Assembly (NCBI GenBank): GCA_021775555.1
Contig: JAJFHP010000067.1
Span: 1-64,000 of the forward strand
Direction of reading: 5' to 3'
DNA from: Hyphomicrobiales bacterium
GTDB taxonomy: Bacteria; Pseudomonadota; Alphaproteobacteria; Rhizobiales; Methyloligellaceae
DNA: 64,000 nt
The notes under the pieces were generated by a model. The model had not been told where the DNA came from and did not search any database. It was given only the letters and a program-made list of their open reading frames with translations. Shown in pieces: positions 34,201 to 42,620 of the stretch (positions are counted from its first letter, which is position 1; every line of letters starts with the position of its first letter). The position numbers and the translations under genes are program-made.

Positions 34201-36604
34201 CTACCGCTATACCCTCAGAAATACCGGCGGCACGCCCATCACCACCGCGACGGTGACCGACAGCAAGGTCACCAATATTACCTGCCGGCCAGCGGCTGGC
34301 GGACCGATCGCCGTCGGGGCATCGATCGCCTGCACCGGCACCTACACGGCTACAGTGGGCGATGTCGGCAAGGACATAGCAAGCACGGCAAGCGTTACCG
34401 GCAAGACCGCCAGCGGTACCGTGAAATCACCGCAGCCGGTTAAATCGGTGGTGAAATTCGTCAAGCCGCCTGTCGCCGGCAAGCCGAACCTCACTCTTAA
34501 CGTGACGGCCGTACCCACCACCTACAGCGCTGCCAACCAGGCCATCAAATACGCCTTCACGATCAGGAACGCTGGGCCCGGTGCGGCCCCGTTCTTTGTG
34601 TTCTCCAACGACAGGGCCACTGTTACATGTCCAAAACTCGCCGTCCCTGCCATATGCAGCACTAAAGGATTGCCAGACACCTGCGGAGCGCTGGCCGCCG
34701 GCGCATCGATAAGTTGCACCGGCACCTACACATCAACGGCGAGTGATGTCGGAGCCGACATTAACAGCGGCACAACGGTCTTCGGGCTGCCAGAAGTTCC
34801 TGCCAATGCTACCGAACTCACAAAGAAAATACAGTCTGCCGCCGCATCGGGTAACATTCTCCGTGCGACGACGGTTGTGAAATTCAAATCGGCCGGCACG
34901 CCGAAACTCACTGTTGAGATGACGGCTTCGCCCAAGACTTTTTCCAAGGCTGGCGAGAAAATCACCTACACCTACAAGGTCACGAACACCGGGAAGGGGC
35001 ATATTACCGGTTCTCTTGGACTCTACAATCTGAAAGGGGCCCGTGTGAGTGATCAATGCAGCCCATGGCCCAATAGGCTCGCACCCGGGAAATCGGCCAG
35101 TTGCACGCGCACTTATATGACGACCACGGCTGACGTCGGCAAGGATATCACTGCCGGGGTCTCGGCGAGTGGATTTGCCGCGGGCAATACGACAGGGAAA
35201 CAGGAGAGATCGAACACTGTCAAAGTGGTGATCAAATACGTCAAGCCCAAACCGGTCGCCAAGCCGTCCATAAGCCTGCTCGTGAAGCCAGCGCAATCAA
35301 CCTACAAGAATGCGGGTGAGCGGATCACATACACATACACGGTGAGGAACACCGGGAATGTGGCGGTCAACGCCTTTACGCTTACCGATGACACGGCAAC
35401 CGGCCTCAAATGCGCACCGGGCAACACCAGCGCGAATGGCGGACCGCTCGCTTCCAAAGCGAGCGCGATCTGCACGGGCAGCTACACGACAACGGCAAGC
35501 GACGTCGGCCGGAATGTCGAAAGCTCGGCGAGCGTCACCGGTGCGGCAGGTTCAGCCCCGGTGAAAACCCCGGCTGTAAAATCGGTGGTCAGTTGGAATG
35601 GCAAATCTGATGTCACACTTACAGCTTCCGCATCGCCCGGCACATTTTCCCGGGCGGGGCAGCAGATTGCCACAACTTACAAGGTCACGAACACTGGCGA
35701 CGTGACACTTGTGAAATTCTCAATAAGTCATAACGGATATGGGAAGACTGCTAATCTCGACAATAAAAAATGTCCGCCTGCGAATGCCGACCATAATGGA
35801 GGCCGGATCGCCCCCGGGGCATCCGTAACCTGTACGGGCCTCTACACGACCAAGCCCAGCGATGTCGGCAAGGACATCACATTCGAGGTGTTCATCCGTG
35901 GCTATATCAATCCCAAGTTTTTGCCTGAAGGAAACCTGAAACCGGTCAAGGTCGTGGTGAAATACGTCAAACCGAAAGTCGTGCCCAAGCCTTCCCTGAG
36001 CCTGGCGGTGAAGCCGTCGCCGGGGACGTTCTCTGCCGCGGGGCAAACCATCACCTACATCTACACGGTCGCAAATACCGGCAATGTGCCGTTCAAGACC
36101 TTCGGGCTGGAAGACAAACTGCCCGGACTGGCTGGTCTGGAATGTCCACCGGGCAAGTCTGCGCAAGGCGGGGCACTTGCGCCCGGTGCATCGGCGACAT
36201 GCCTCAGCAAATACACCACCCGGCCGGGTGATCTTGGCAGGGATATCGAATCCAGGCCCACAGCCTTCGCCAAGCCGGCCAAGGGACGGGTGGTCGACTC
36301 GCCGTCCGCCAGCGCCGTCGTCAAGTTTGCCGGAAAGCCGGCCATGTCGCTGACACATACCTGTAACCCGAAGGTCTACACCGCCGCGGGCCAGGCCATA
36401 AACTGCAGCTTCACGGTCACCAATAGCGGCACCATTCCGATCAGGTCTTGCCAGATCACCGGCAGCCGTATCAATGTAAGCTGTCCGGCGGGTGTTATCC
36501 CGCCCGGAGCGTCGATACTGGTCCAGGGGGCCTACTCAACCAATGCTGGCGATATCGGCAAAAATATCGTGATGGACTTCAAACTTGACGGGATAACGCA
36601 ATGA
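31262..36604 (+). CDS. giant secreted protein with N-terminal propeller-like region and eight DUF11-like repeats
   Basis: A 1780-residue exported protein. A hydrophobic segment near residues 30-45 followed by AAPDARAQ looks like a signal sequence with a long polar start. Residues of roughly 55-540 form a region with repeated short beta motifs (for example IWKIDGRTGEVRLFA, MIHAFDLTGREVAIFD), suggesting a beta-propeller. A cysteine-containing Ig-like part follows (about 550-840), then eight tandem repeats of about 100-130 residues with the pattern TYTYTVxNTGN...CTGxYTTxxxDVGKDI, typical of DUF11-like domains. No LPxTG, PEP-CTERM or autotransporter end is visible. It leads a run of envelope genes. 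A structural or adhesive surface role is inferred. Confidence 0.8.
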   Translation: MEQKQQQIHDDSRKQFDFLEAITTSVRTCFILPALLLLASLLIATAAPDARAQTNQTPQLPIIQQGDAVVTGFSGIMALKPSPNKKIEDYVIIDTQAASLQVFDLSRMFGPDDARLVKAPRQYSVPALQIGQVFGVALDDGQPASGRPVNKNPVANIYATATSAYGLQIVETKLVGNQKTLERAKTGSPQASWMGGQFGPGGGPGSIWKIDGRTGEVRLFANVTLNGAPNSGPALGAITFDPRTRRLFVSDLQTGMIHAFDLTGREVAIFDHGTQGRSRQGLPAVAYNPATRVEVTNPAFNAQNPASWGYANISRRVWGLGVNGGRLYYSASEGPDIWSVGLTAAGGFANDSRLEVEVLSRAGDAISAITFGNDGTMYLSQRGKSAPPYDFQVMATPGTAEVLRYQRRTLPSGRKAWEPAPKEYAVGHSQAHRNGNGGVALGYGYDENGYIRYDRCKGTVWSTGEILRQGAAPDFRLSIGGPLIVHGLQGNSVRLVKPSNVAPFRAYFIDFDSNHSDPGFRGHMGDVAIWSPCAGKPAPKPFKGPRIRIAKSCSAAAFGIDLHCRVTLTSTGTVAPKGPVGFTDIGTTLKGPSWAGKNPLIFSAEWDDPNMTCSDLPDTTFKCSIPGAVMQPGQSRFVDIIVDLAEVVDTPDWRIRNCATLDGTKQSSCVTRGEEDSLIVSKFGPNQQPCIAGGPCDFEVEVFNPGKRTFDGELLFADNLTIGGAGVGGITVDAVFPQNGCDIIGLTLPLQWQCHVTIPPGGARVFNILTTIPAGAVPAGATQGRNCFLATNPQLALTPGNQLHPNVWDRLLGLGSAGTAGGLGSDCIEFDVLPAGVISIRKPGLPLGKLLVGVTPKPSFFTSAGQTINYSYVIRNTGVEPVTSFTLTDNKATGIKCNPLKGGSLAPGATTLCSGSYVTKAGDVGKDIASKADITGKTATGPVPKAPSAHAKVVFFGPAAMSLAVQPSPSTFSAAGEKIVYRYTLRNTGGTPITTATVTDSKVTNITCRPAAGGPIAVGASIACTGTYTATVGDVGKDIASTASVTGKTASGTVKSPQPVKSVVKFVKPPVAGKPNLTLNVTAVPTTYSAANQAIKYAFTIRNAGPGAAPFFVFSNDRATVTCPKLAVPAICSTKGLPDTCGALAAGASISCTGTYTSTASDVGADINSGTTVFGLPEVPANATELTKKIQSAAASGNILRATTVVKFKSAGTPKLTVEMTASPKTFSKAGEKITYTYKVTNTGKGHITGSLGLYNLKGARVSDQCSPWPNRLAPGKSASCTRTYMTTTADVGKDITAGVSASGFAAGNTTGKQERSNTVKVVIKYVKPKPVAKPSISLLVKPAQSTYKNAGERITYTYTVRNTGNVAVNAFTLTDDTATGLKCAPGNTSANGGPLASKASAICTGSYTTTASDVGRNVESSASVTGAAGSAPVKTPAVKSVVSWNGKSDVTLTASASPGTFSRAGQQIATTYKVTNTGDVTLVKFSISHNGYGKTANLDNKKCPPANADHNGGRIAPGASVTCTGLYTTKPSDVGKDITFEVFIRGYINPKFLPEGNLKPVKVVVKYVKPKVVPKPSLSLAVKPSPGTFSAAGQTITYIYTVANTGNVPFKTFGLEDKLPGLAGLECPPGKSAQGGALAPGASATCLSKYTTRPGDLGRDIESRPTAFAKPAKGRVVDSPSASAVVKFAGKPAMSLTHTCNPKVYTAAGQAINCSFTVTNSGTIPIRSCQITGSRINVSCPAGVIPPGASILVQGAYSTNAGDIGKNIVMDFKLDGITQ
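33810..36600 (+). repeat. eight tandem DUF11-like domain repeats
   Basis: Eight diverged coding repeats of roughly 260-420 bases. Each encodes an opening such as FSAAGQxITYxYTVxNTGN, a Cys-Gly-rich centre (C...GGxLAPGASxxCTG) and a DVGKDI segment. Most repeats have a pair of cysteines at matching places that could form one disulfide per domain. Divergence between copies is high, so the array is old and not a recent slippage product. Confidence 0.8.
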
Positions 36605-36663
36605 AAACGGCATGTCAGATGACAGACGCAAATGGTCAGCATATCTTCAAGGAGGCAAGTACC

Positions 36664-37611
36664 ATGATGACACGTATCATTCTTACTGCGGTGCTGCTGC
36701 TTGGCACCATTGCGGCGGCAACTGCTGCACCGATGGCGGTTCCATCCGTGTCCAGCTCGGAGACGATTGTCTACCAGCAGCCGGAGATTGAAAAGCCGAC
36801 CTATCCCGTCCAGCCGCCGGTGACGGACTGCAGTCAATATCCGGGCACCGTGGCTTTGGGTCCGAACTGTATCCCCGACTCGACGAAAATCAACCAACCG
36901 GTTATCTGTTACGAACCGGAGGTGATGCGCAACGGCGTTTGCGTGAACCCGTATGGCGGCACGACGCAACTACCACCACCAACAAATGTCCTTTATCCGA
37001 GCGAGGTGCAAGATGCACTGAACCTCGTCGGTTGCCTTCCGAAGTATGGAGTTGACGGCAACTGGGGTCCTGGGAGCAGGTCAGCGCTGGCTAACTTCTA
37101 TCGTCACGCACGCCTTTCCGCCGCGGGCACCGAACCAACCCAGATCGTTTTGAGCGACGTGCAGTCCCAGCGCGGGAGAATTTGCCCGGTCGTCGTCGCG
37201 CCTTCTGGGCCTAACTGCTCGCGCATCAAATATGCATATAAATCCGGCAATACCTGCAAGTGTGAGGGCACCCGAAAATTCAACGGCAAATATTGCATTC
37301 CAACGACGACGACCGCCTCGAAGGGCGGCAGCAAAAAGAAATGCTCGAAATACAAATATGCCTATACGAAGGGCGGCACTTGCAAATGTTCCGGAGGTCG
37401 CACCTGGACCGGCAGTGGATGCGTGAAGCAGCCCCAGACAACGACGACGCAGGTCCATAGCGACCAGGCCAGTGTGGGAGTCGTGATTGGTATCATCGGT
37501 GCGATCGGAGATGCGAGTAATAACAAAAACAATAGCGGCGGCGATTACACGCCAAAATGCTACAAGTCATGCGACGATGAAGGCCGCAACTGTGAGACCG
37601 TCTGTGAGTAA
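36664..37611 (+). CDS. secreted Cys-rich peptidoglycan-binding-like protein
   Basis: From the ATG at 36664 (AAGGAGG upstream) this is a 315-residue protein. The frame is open further up and an ATGA overlap with the giant gene exists at 36601, but the internal ribosome site is strong. Features in order: signal peptide (1-22); a Pro-rich cysteine segment (45-105); a peptidoglycan-binding-like module (about 110-175) with LVGCLPKYGVDGNWG; two near-identical cysteine motifs (C185-C211 and C227-C253, both with KYAY, a CKC triplet and a final C); a hydrophobic stretch VGVVIGIIGAIG (271-282); and a tail with four cysteines. No enzyme motif seen. Confidence 0.75.
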   Translation: MMTRIILTAVLLLGTIAAATAAPMAVPSVSSSETIVYQQPEIEKPTYPVQPPVTDCSQYPGTVALGPNCIPDSTKINQPVICYEPEVMRNGVCVNPYGGTTQLPPPTNVLYPSEVQDALNLVGCLPKYGVDGNWGPGSRSALANFYRHARLSAAGTEPTQIVLSDVQSQRGRICPVVVAPSGPNCSRIKYAYKSGNTCKCEGTRKFNGKYCIPTTTTASKGGSKKKCSKYKYAYTKGGTCKCSGGRTWTGSGCVKQPQTTTTQVHSDQASVGVVIGIIGAIGDASNNKNNSGGDYTPKCYKSCDDEGRNCETVCE

Positions 37612-37632
37612 CGCGTAAACCTGGAGAGTATA

Positions 37633-38382
37633 ATGAGGAAGTTTTTTTGGTGCGCCCTGGCGGGTGTGATCTCCATGGCAGCTGTCCCGGCAAGCCTGTC
37701 GGCGCAGGAAGTCTGCACCTACTTCCAGGTGAATACCAGCCTGCTTAATATCTCCAAGGAGCCGGGCGGCGGCATCTTTATCGATGTGCTCGAGCAGGGA
37801 GAAGTCGCCTGCGTCACCAAGCAGCAGCAAAAGGGCGGGCGCGTCTGGGGTTTTATTACCCACAAGCTGAAAAACCCCGTTGGGACAACAGCGGTCAATG
37901 GCTGGTCAACTTTGCGCTACATGAAGAACGTGACCGAGGCTGAAGGCAGGGCCGCCGTGGCGGCGATGACGCCACCAGCACCCGCTGCTCCCGCCGCACC
38001 AGCGTCGCCACCTCCTGCCGCCAAGCCCGACGCACCGAAAGTCGCCGCCGCACCTCCTGCGGTCGCCACGCCCCCGGCAACGGCGCGACCTGAAGACAAG
38101 CTGCGCTTCGACCAGCCTGTTCCTTTCGGGCCATTCCCGGTCAATGGCAACTCGCTCAAGGAACTGGCCCAGAAAATTCCCCTGTTCCCGCCGATCGAGG
38201 GGCTTCCAGCTGAGCTTTGGAAGAAGACCTGCACCACGTGCCACAAGTGGAACCAGGATCGGCTTTGCGCCCAGGGCAAAACCTATGTGAAATCCGCGAG
38301 GCACGTATTGCGGCATCAGCATCCCTATGGCGGTGCCTACAAGCTGGCATTGATGAAATGGTCCAAGAGCGGCTGTGAATAA
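37633..38382 (+). CDS. secreted SH3-like protein with a CxxCH motif
   Basis: A 249-residue exported protein. A signal peptide (1-24, ending LSAQ) precedes an SH3-like domain (about 28-98) with VWGFITHK and VNGW, closely like the domain at 15405. An Ala-Pro-rich linker (110-153) and a C-terminal segment follow. The latter contains CTTCHKWN (200-207), a match to the heme c attachment motif, plus C212, H-rich RHVLRHQH and C248. Export to the periplasm makes heme attachment possible, but the domain is too short for a standard cytochrome c, so a zinc or disulfide role is the alternative. It lies 21 bases after its upstream neighbour. Confidence 0.72.
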   Translation: MRKFFWCALAGVISMAAVPASLSAQEVCTYFQVNTSLLNISKEPGGGIFIDVLEQGEVACVTKQQQKGGRVWGFITHKLKNPVGTTAVNGWSTLRYMKNVTEAEGRAAVAAMTPPAPAAPAAPASPPPAAKPDAPKVAAAPPAVATPPATARPEDKLRFDQPVPFGPFPVNGNSLKELAQKIPLFPPIEGLPAELWKKTCTTCHKWNQDRLCAQGKTYVKSARHVLRHQHPYGGAYKLALMKWSKSGCE

Positions 38383-38442
38383 GACCAACGCCAAGCCCTC
38401 ATGCTCCATTGACCGGGGCCAGTGCTTGCCAGGAGTTTTGAC

Positions 38443-39798
38443 ATGACCACGATCATGATCCGCTTATTGTTTGTGTTCACGCTCATCGCCACTGCGATGA
38501 ACTCCGGCAAGGCAATTGCCCAGAATGTCATGAACCAGGAATGGGTTCTCAATCCGGGCCTTTCGAAAGTAAATTTCCAGAGCGTGAAGAAGAAAACGGT
38601 TGTCGAGACGCACCATTTCAAGGCCATGGAGGGGAGTGTCAGCAAGGATGGAGACGCCAGGGTCACGATCTCGCTCGATTCGATCGAAACCAATCACGAT
38701 CTGCGAAACACGCGCATGCGTTTCCTGTTGTTCGAGACCTACAAGTTTCCCAAAGCAGTGATCAGCGCAAAGCTTGAAATGCCAATTTTGCAAGATCTTT
38801 TAACCAAAAAGAATATCAGGTACCCGCTCATTTTTACGCTCTCCCTGCATGGGATCGAAAAGGAGCTGCAAGCGTATGTTTCGGTGACGCGTGTCTCGGA
38901 TACGGCCGTCACAGTCGCAACGGTGGAACCGATCGAGGTGACCGTGGAGAGTTTCGGGCTTGCCGGAGGCCTCGCCAAGCTGAGAGAAGCGGTTAACGGT
39001 ATCCCCATCGAACCCTCCTCGCTGGTTAGTTTCGAGCTGGCCTTCGCAACCACTGAAATCAGGCAGAAGGTTGCGCAACCGGCGATGGTGCCCCTCCAGA
39101 CTGCCGCCGCGCCAAATATCGCATCCGTGTCGGCTGAAATTTCCGCCGAGAACGCATACGAGGCAACCGCCGCAATCGGATCGTGCGGTGCTTATATGGT
39201 GTTCGAGAAACAGTATCGTGGCACCTTCTACGGACGTCTTGCTGCACAGCATCTGTCGTCCAATTGCCAGGCGGCAAGCGCCGCACCGCAGGCGCAGCCC
39301 TTTGCACCACCCCCGACAGCCGTTACTCCACCCACCGTGGTTGCATCTGTCGCATCTGGTCCCGCGCCAACGCCTGTTCTGCTGGCTGCGCCTGCGCCAA
39401 CGCCCGTTCTGCTGCCTGCGCCAATACCGGTCATTCCACCGGAGCAGCTTGCGCCGGCTTTACAGACAGCGCTGCAATCTATTGGCTGCTACACGGGAGG
39501 CATCGACGGCGACTGGGGTTCAGGCTCGCGGGCGGCGTTGGGTCGTTTTAACGCGTTGGCGGGTAGCAACTTCCAGCCGACACCCCCGACCGGCGAGGCG
39601 CTGACCGCCGTGCAGGCATGGCGTGGTGGAAACTGCGTCGTAATCGCCAAGACGCGCCCAGCCAGGAAAACGGTGAAGCGCAAATCAAAAACCAAGGTCA
39701 GCAAAAAGAAGGCGCCTGCCACGGCCGCCAAGAAGAAACCGGGTGTTGGGGGCATCGGCATCCTGCTCGGCGGCGGCGGCATTGGTATCGGCTTTTAA
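38443..39798 (+). CDS. YceI-domain protein with peptidoglycan-binding C-terminus
   Basis: From the ATG at 38443 (CCAGGAGTTTTGAC before it) this is a 451-residue exported protein. It has a signal peptide (1-27) and a YceI lipocalin-like domain (about 30-205) with NHDLRNTRMRFLLFET and the FTLSLHGIEKEL strand. A short helical motif (about 236-276, AYEATAAIGSCGAYMVFEKQ) follows, of the kind found beside caspase-like and Sel1-like proteins. After a Pro-rich linker comes a peptidoglycan-binding-like module (about 333-400, IGCYTGGIDGDWG), then a lysine-rich run and a glycine-rich end. YceI domains often bind isoprenoid lipids. It is a paralogue of the next gene, sharing even the upstream region. Confidence 0.8.
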   Translation: MTTIMIRLLFVFTLIATAMNSGKAIAQNVMNQEWVLNPGLSKVNFQSVKKKTVVETHHFKAMEGSVSKDGDARVTISLDSIETNHDLRNTRMRFLLFETYKFPKAVISAKLEMPILQDLLTKKNIRYPLIFTLSLHGIEKELQAYVSVTRVSDTAVTVATVEPIEVTVESFGLAGGLAKLREAVNGIPIEPSSLVSFELAFATTEIRQKVAQPAMVPLQTAAAPNIASVSAEISAENAYEATAAIGSCGAYMVFEKQYRGTFYGRLAAQHLSSNCQAASAAPQAQPFAPPPTAVTPPTVVASVASGPAPTPVLLAAPAPTPVLLPAPIPVIPPEQLAPALQTALQSIGCYTGGIDGDWGSGSRAALGRFNALAGSNFQPTPPTGEALTAVQAWRGGNCVVIAKTRPARKTVKRKSKTKVSKKKAPATAAKKKPGVGGIGILLGGGGIGIGF

Positions 39799-39908
39799 AA
39801 TCGGGCCGGGTTTTGATAGAAATCACCCATCAAGAGAGACTGTGACCAAGACCAAACCACATCCCCGGACCCAATTGAACAAGACTTGCGCCTGCCAGGA
39901 GTTTTGAC

Positions 39909-40967
39909 ATGCATACGACTGTGATCCGCCTTTTATTCGCCCTCGCATTGATCGCCGGTGTGATGAGACCCGGCAGTACCCAGGCCCAGGATTTCATGAG
40001 CCAGGAATGGGTGCTCAATCCAAGCCTTTCAAACGTCTACATGCAGAGCGTGAAGAAGAATGCGATTTTTGAAACGCATCAGTTCACGGCTGTGGAAGGA
40101 ACCGTCACCAAGGATGGTGAGGCGAAGATCAAGATCGAGCTGAATTCGCTCGACACCAACCATGATCTGCGCAACACGCGCATGCGCTTCCTGCTGTTCG
40201 AAACTTTCAAATTTCCTTTCGCCGAGATCAGCGCGAAGCTGGACAAGTCGGCATTGGCCGCGCTCTCGACCAAAACCCGCGTAACTTACCCGCTCAAATT
40301 CACGCTCAACATGCATGGAATTACCAAAGAGCTGGAAGCCCCGGTCTGGGTGACGCGCATTGGCAGCACCAGCGTTTCGGTCGCGACGGTCAAGCCGATT
40401 ATCGTGACTGCGAAAAGCTTTGGTCTTGAAGCTGGCATCGCCAAGCTCCGCGAAGCGGTCAAGGGCATTCCGATTGCCGCCGCCTCGTCGGTGACGTTCG
40501 ATCTGGTGTTCGGCACGGGTGAACTCAAGTCAGAGCTCGTGGCGGCGCGTGCGACAAGGGAAAAGGCGAGGGCGCAGCAGGCGACAAGCACTTTCTCGGC
40601 GGAGGCCTGCGAGACGCGGTTTAACGTCATCTCCAAGACCGGCGCCATCTATTTCAAGACCGGAAGTGCTGTACTTGATACGGCCAGCACACCGCTTCTC
40701 AACAGTGTTGCAGACATCACCAATCGCTGCCCCTCAATCAGCATTGATATCACTGGTCATACAGACAATGTCGGCAGCAAAAGCGCCAATCAAAAGCTCT
40801 CCGAGAAGCGCGCAAAGGCCGTGGCCGATTATCTGACCGGCAAGGGCGTGGCAGCAGGCCGCATCCAGTCGGCGGGGTATGGCGACGCACGTCCGGTCGT
40901 GCCAAATGACACCAAAGAGAACAAGTCGAAAAACCGGCGGATCGAGTTCAAGGTCATCAAGAACTAG
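39909..40967 (+). CDS. YceI-domain protein fused to an OmpA peptidoglycan-binding domain
   Basis: A 352-residue exported protein with a signal peptide (about 1-26), a YceI domain (about 30-205) strongly similar to the previous gene (NTRMRFLLFETFKFP, LREAVKGIPI), and an OmpA-like C-terminal domain (about 235-350). The OmpA domain has the canonical GHTDNVGSKSANQKLSEKRA and NRRIEFKV segments, including the Asp and Arg that bind diaminopimelate. The ribosome site and 5' flank CCAGGAGTTTTGACATG are the same as in the previous gene, showing tandem duplication followed by a swap of the wall-binding module. It is the last gene of the plus-strand envelope run. Confidence 0.88.
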   Translation: MHTTVIRLLFALALIAGVMRPGSTQAQDFMSQEWVLNPSLSNVYMQSVKKNAIFETHQFTAVEGTVTKDGEAKIKIELNSLDTNHDLRNTRMRFLLFETFKFPFAEISAKLDKSALAALSTKTRVTYPLKFTLNMHGITKELEAPVWVTRIGSTSVSVATVKPIIVTAKSFGLEAGIAKLREAVKGIPIAAASSVTFDLVFGTGELKSELVAARATREKARAQQATSTFSAEACETRFNVISKTGAIYFKTGSAVLDTASTPLLNSVADITNRCPSISIDITGHTDNVGSKSANQKLSEKRAKAVADYLTGKGVAAGRIQSAGYGDARPVVPNDTKENKSKNRRIEFKVIKN

Positions 40968-41001
40968 GGCACTGGTACCAGGTGCAACTGACCCGGCCGC
41001 C

Positions 41002-41814
41002 TCAGCTGATCCATTTGCGGATGGTGGCTGAAATGAATTCGCTGAGGATCACAACCATCAGGATCGAGATCAGCATGATGCCGACCTCGCGCCAGGCGAA
41101 CTGGTTGATCGAGGAATACAGAATAATGCCGATGCCGCCGCCGCCGACGAATCCGAGCACCGTGGATTCGCGGATGTTGATGTCCCAGCGATAGACCGTC
41201 GTGCCCCAGATCACCGGCAGTACCTGTGGCAGCACGCCCAACCACAGCACCTGAAGGCGCGAGGCGCCGGTTGCCTCTATGGCCTCGACGGTACCTTCAT
41301 CGATTTCCTCAATTGCCTCGGCGACAAGCTTGCCCAGGAACCCGATAGAGCGCGCGGCGATTGCCCAGATGCCGGCGATCGGTCCGGGTCCGAAAATAGC
41401 AACAAACAACAGACCCCATACCACCGTGTTGACCGAGCGCGAGGTCACCAGGATAAACCTTCCGATGAACCAGGTCGCGTTGTTGAGTGTCGTGTTGCGC
41501 GCCGACAGGAAGGCTAACGGGAATGCGATTACAAAGGTGACTGCGGTGCCAAGCGTCGCGATATGAATCGTCTCGACAAGTGGGTCTATCACCTCCAGGA
41601 AAAACCACCAGTCAGGCGGGAACATGCGGACAAGCAGGTCTGCTGTCTGCACATGTGCATCGAGGAAATATATCCAGGGTATCTCAAGCTGGTGGATTGA
41701 CCAGACTGCAACGAACACGATGCCAATGTACCACGCGTAGCGGATCAGTGATTGGCGCGGATTGAACTTTCGCCAGACCTCCGGGTAGCGCTTGGCATGC
41801 TCCTCAAGCGTCAT
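41002..41814 (-). CDS. phnE: phosphonate/phosphate-type ABC transporter permease (PhnE-like)
   Basis: A 270-residue inner-membrane permease. The conserved loop reads AIEATGASRLQVLWLGVLPQVLP and the C-terminal YRWDINIRESTVLGFVGGGGIG is the PhnE signature. It overlaps the preceding permease by four bases and is the last gene of the phn operon. It meets the OmpA gene convergently; the 34-base gap has a short bulged hairpin (40969-40985) without a T run. As C-P lyase genes are absent, the substrate could be phosphite, phosphate or another oxyanion. Confidence 0.9.
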   Translation of the reverse strand: MTLEEHAKRYPEVWRKFNPRQSLIRYAWYIGIVFVAVWSIHQLEIPWIYFLDAHVQTADLLVRMFPPDWWFFLEVIDPLVETIHIATLGTAVTFVIAFPLAFLSARNTTLNNATWFIGRFILVTSRSVNTVVWGLLFVAIFGPGPIAGIWAIAARSIGFLGKLVAEAIEEIDEGTVEAIEATGASRLQVLWLGVLPQVLPVIWGTTVYRWDINIRESTVLGFVGGGGIGIILYSSINQFAWREVGIMLISILMVVILSEFISATIRKWIS

Positions 41815-42620
41815 CTGAGTTTGCTCCTGATCCAGGCGCCGAAGAATTCGCCAATGAACACCAGGGCGACGATGGAGATCAGGATCGCCAGAGAAAAATC
41901 ATAGTCATAGCGATTGAATGAAGCTTGCAGCACCTGGCCGATGCCGCCAGCGCCGACGATCCCGACCACGGTCGAGTGACGGATATTGGCATCCAGCCGG
42001 TAGATCGAAACGCCGAGATATCGCGGCAGAATCTGGGGAATGATCGCGTAGACCAGGAATTTGGGGAAACTGGCGCCGGTCGCTCGCACGGCTTCCAACG
42101 AGCCCGGCGTCAAGTTTTCGATATCCTCTGCCAGCATCTTGGAAATAAAGCTGAGACTCGCCACGACCAGGGTCAGCATACCGGCGAGGGGGCCGAAACC
42201 GAATATTTTCACGAAGATGATCGCGATGATGACCTCATGGAAGGTTCGGGTGATGACGATAATCCCTCGGGCCACGAGATAGACAGGTTTCGGCGCCAGG
42301 TTGCTCGCGGCGCACAGGCCGACCGGGACGGCCAGGGCCATGCCGAAAAAGCTCGCGGCAAAGGCCATCTGGATGCTCTCGCTGACACCTTTCAGCAACA
42401 GCTCCCAGCGCGAGAAGTCGGGCGGGAGCATACGACCGAACAAATTGCCCGCCCGCTCAAAGCCTTGGGAAAATCGATGCCAGTCCAAATCCAGAGAGCC
42501 GATGGACCAGAAAAAATAGAGGACAACCAGGGCGACGACGCCGCGCTGGACATGCAGGTTGGTAATCAGGCCGGGGCGTTTCCAGATTTTAGGGTAATCG
42601 GTTGTCGCAGGAGCACTCAT
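41811..42620 (-). CDS. phnE: phosphonate/phosphate-type ABC transporter permease, first copy
   Basis: A 269-residue permease paralogous to the following one, with [23 protein letters not shown] as the EAA-type loop and [22 protein letters not shown] near the end. Two different PhnE-like subunits presumably form a heterodimer. Its start overlaps the ATPase stop and its stop overlaps the next permease start, each by four bases. Confidence 0.9.
   Translation of the reverse strand: MSAPATTDYPKIWKRPGLITNLHVQRGVVALVVLYFFWSIGSLDLDWHRFSQGFERAGNLFGRMLPPDFSRWELLLKGVSESIQMAFAASFFGMALAVPVGLCAASNLAPKPVYLVARGIIVITRTFHEVIIAIIFVKIFGFGPLAGMLTLVVASLSFISKMLAEDIENLTPGSLEAVRATGASFPKFLVYAIIPQILPRYLGVSIYRLDANIRHSTVVGIVGAGGIGQVLQASFNRYDYDFSLAILISIVALVFIGEFFGAWIRSKLR

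Noticed and set aside
40969..40985. Bidirectional terminator between the OmpA gene and phnE
   Set aside because: The hairpin is short and bulged, with no T run on either strand.
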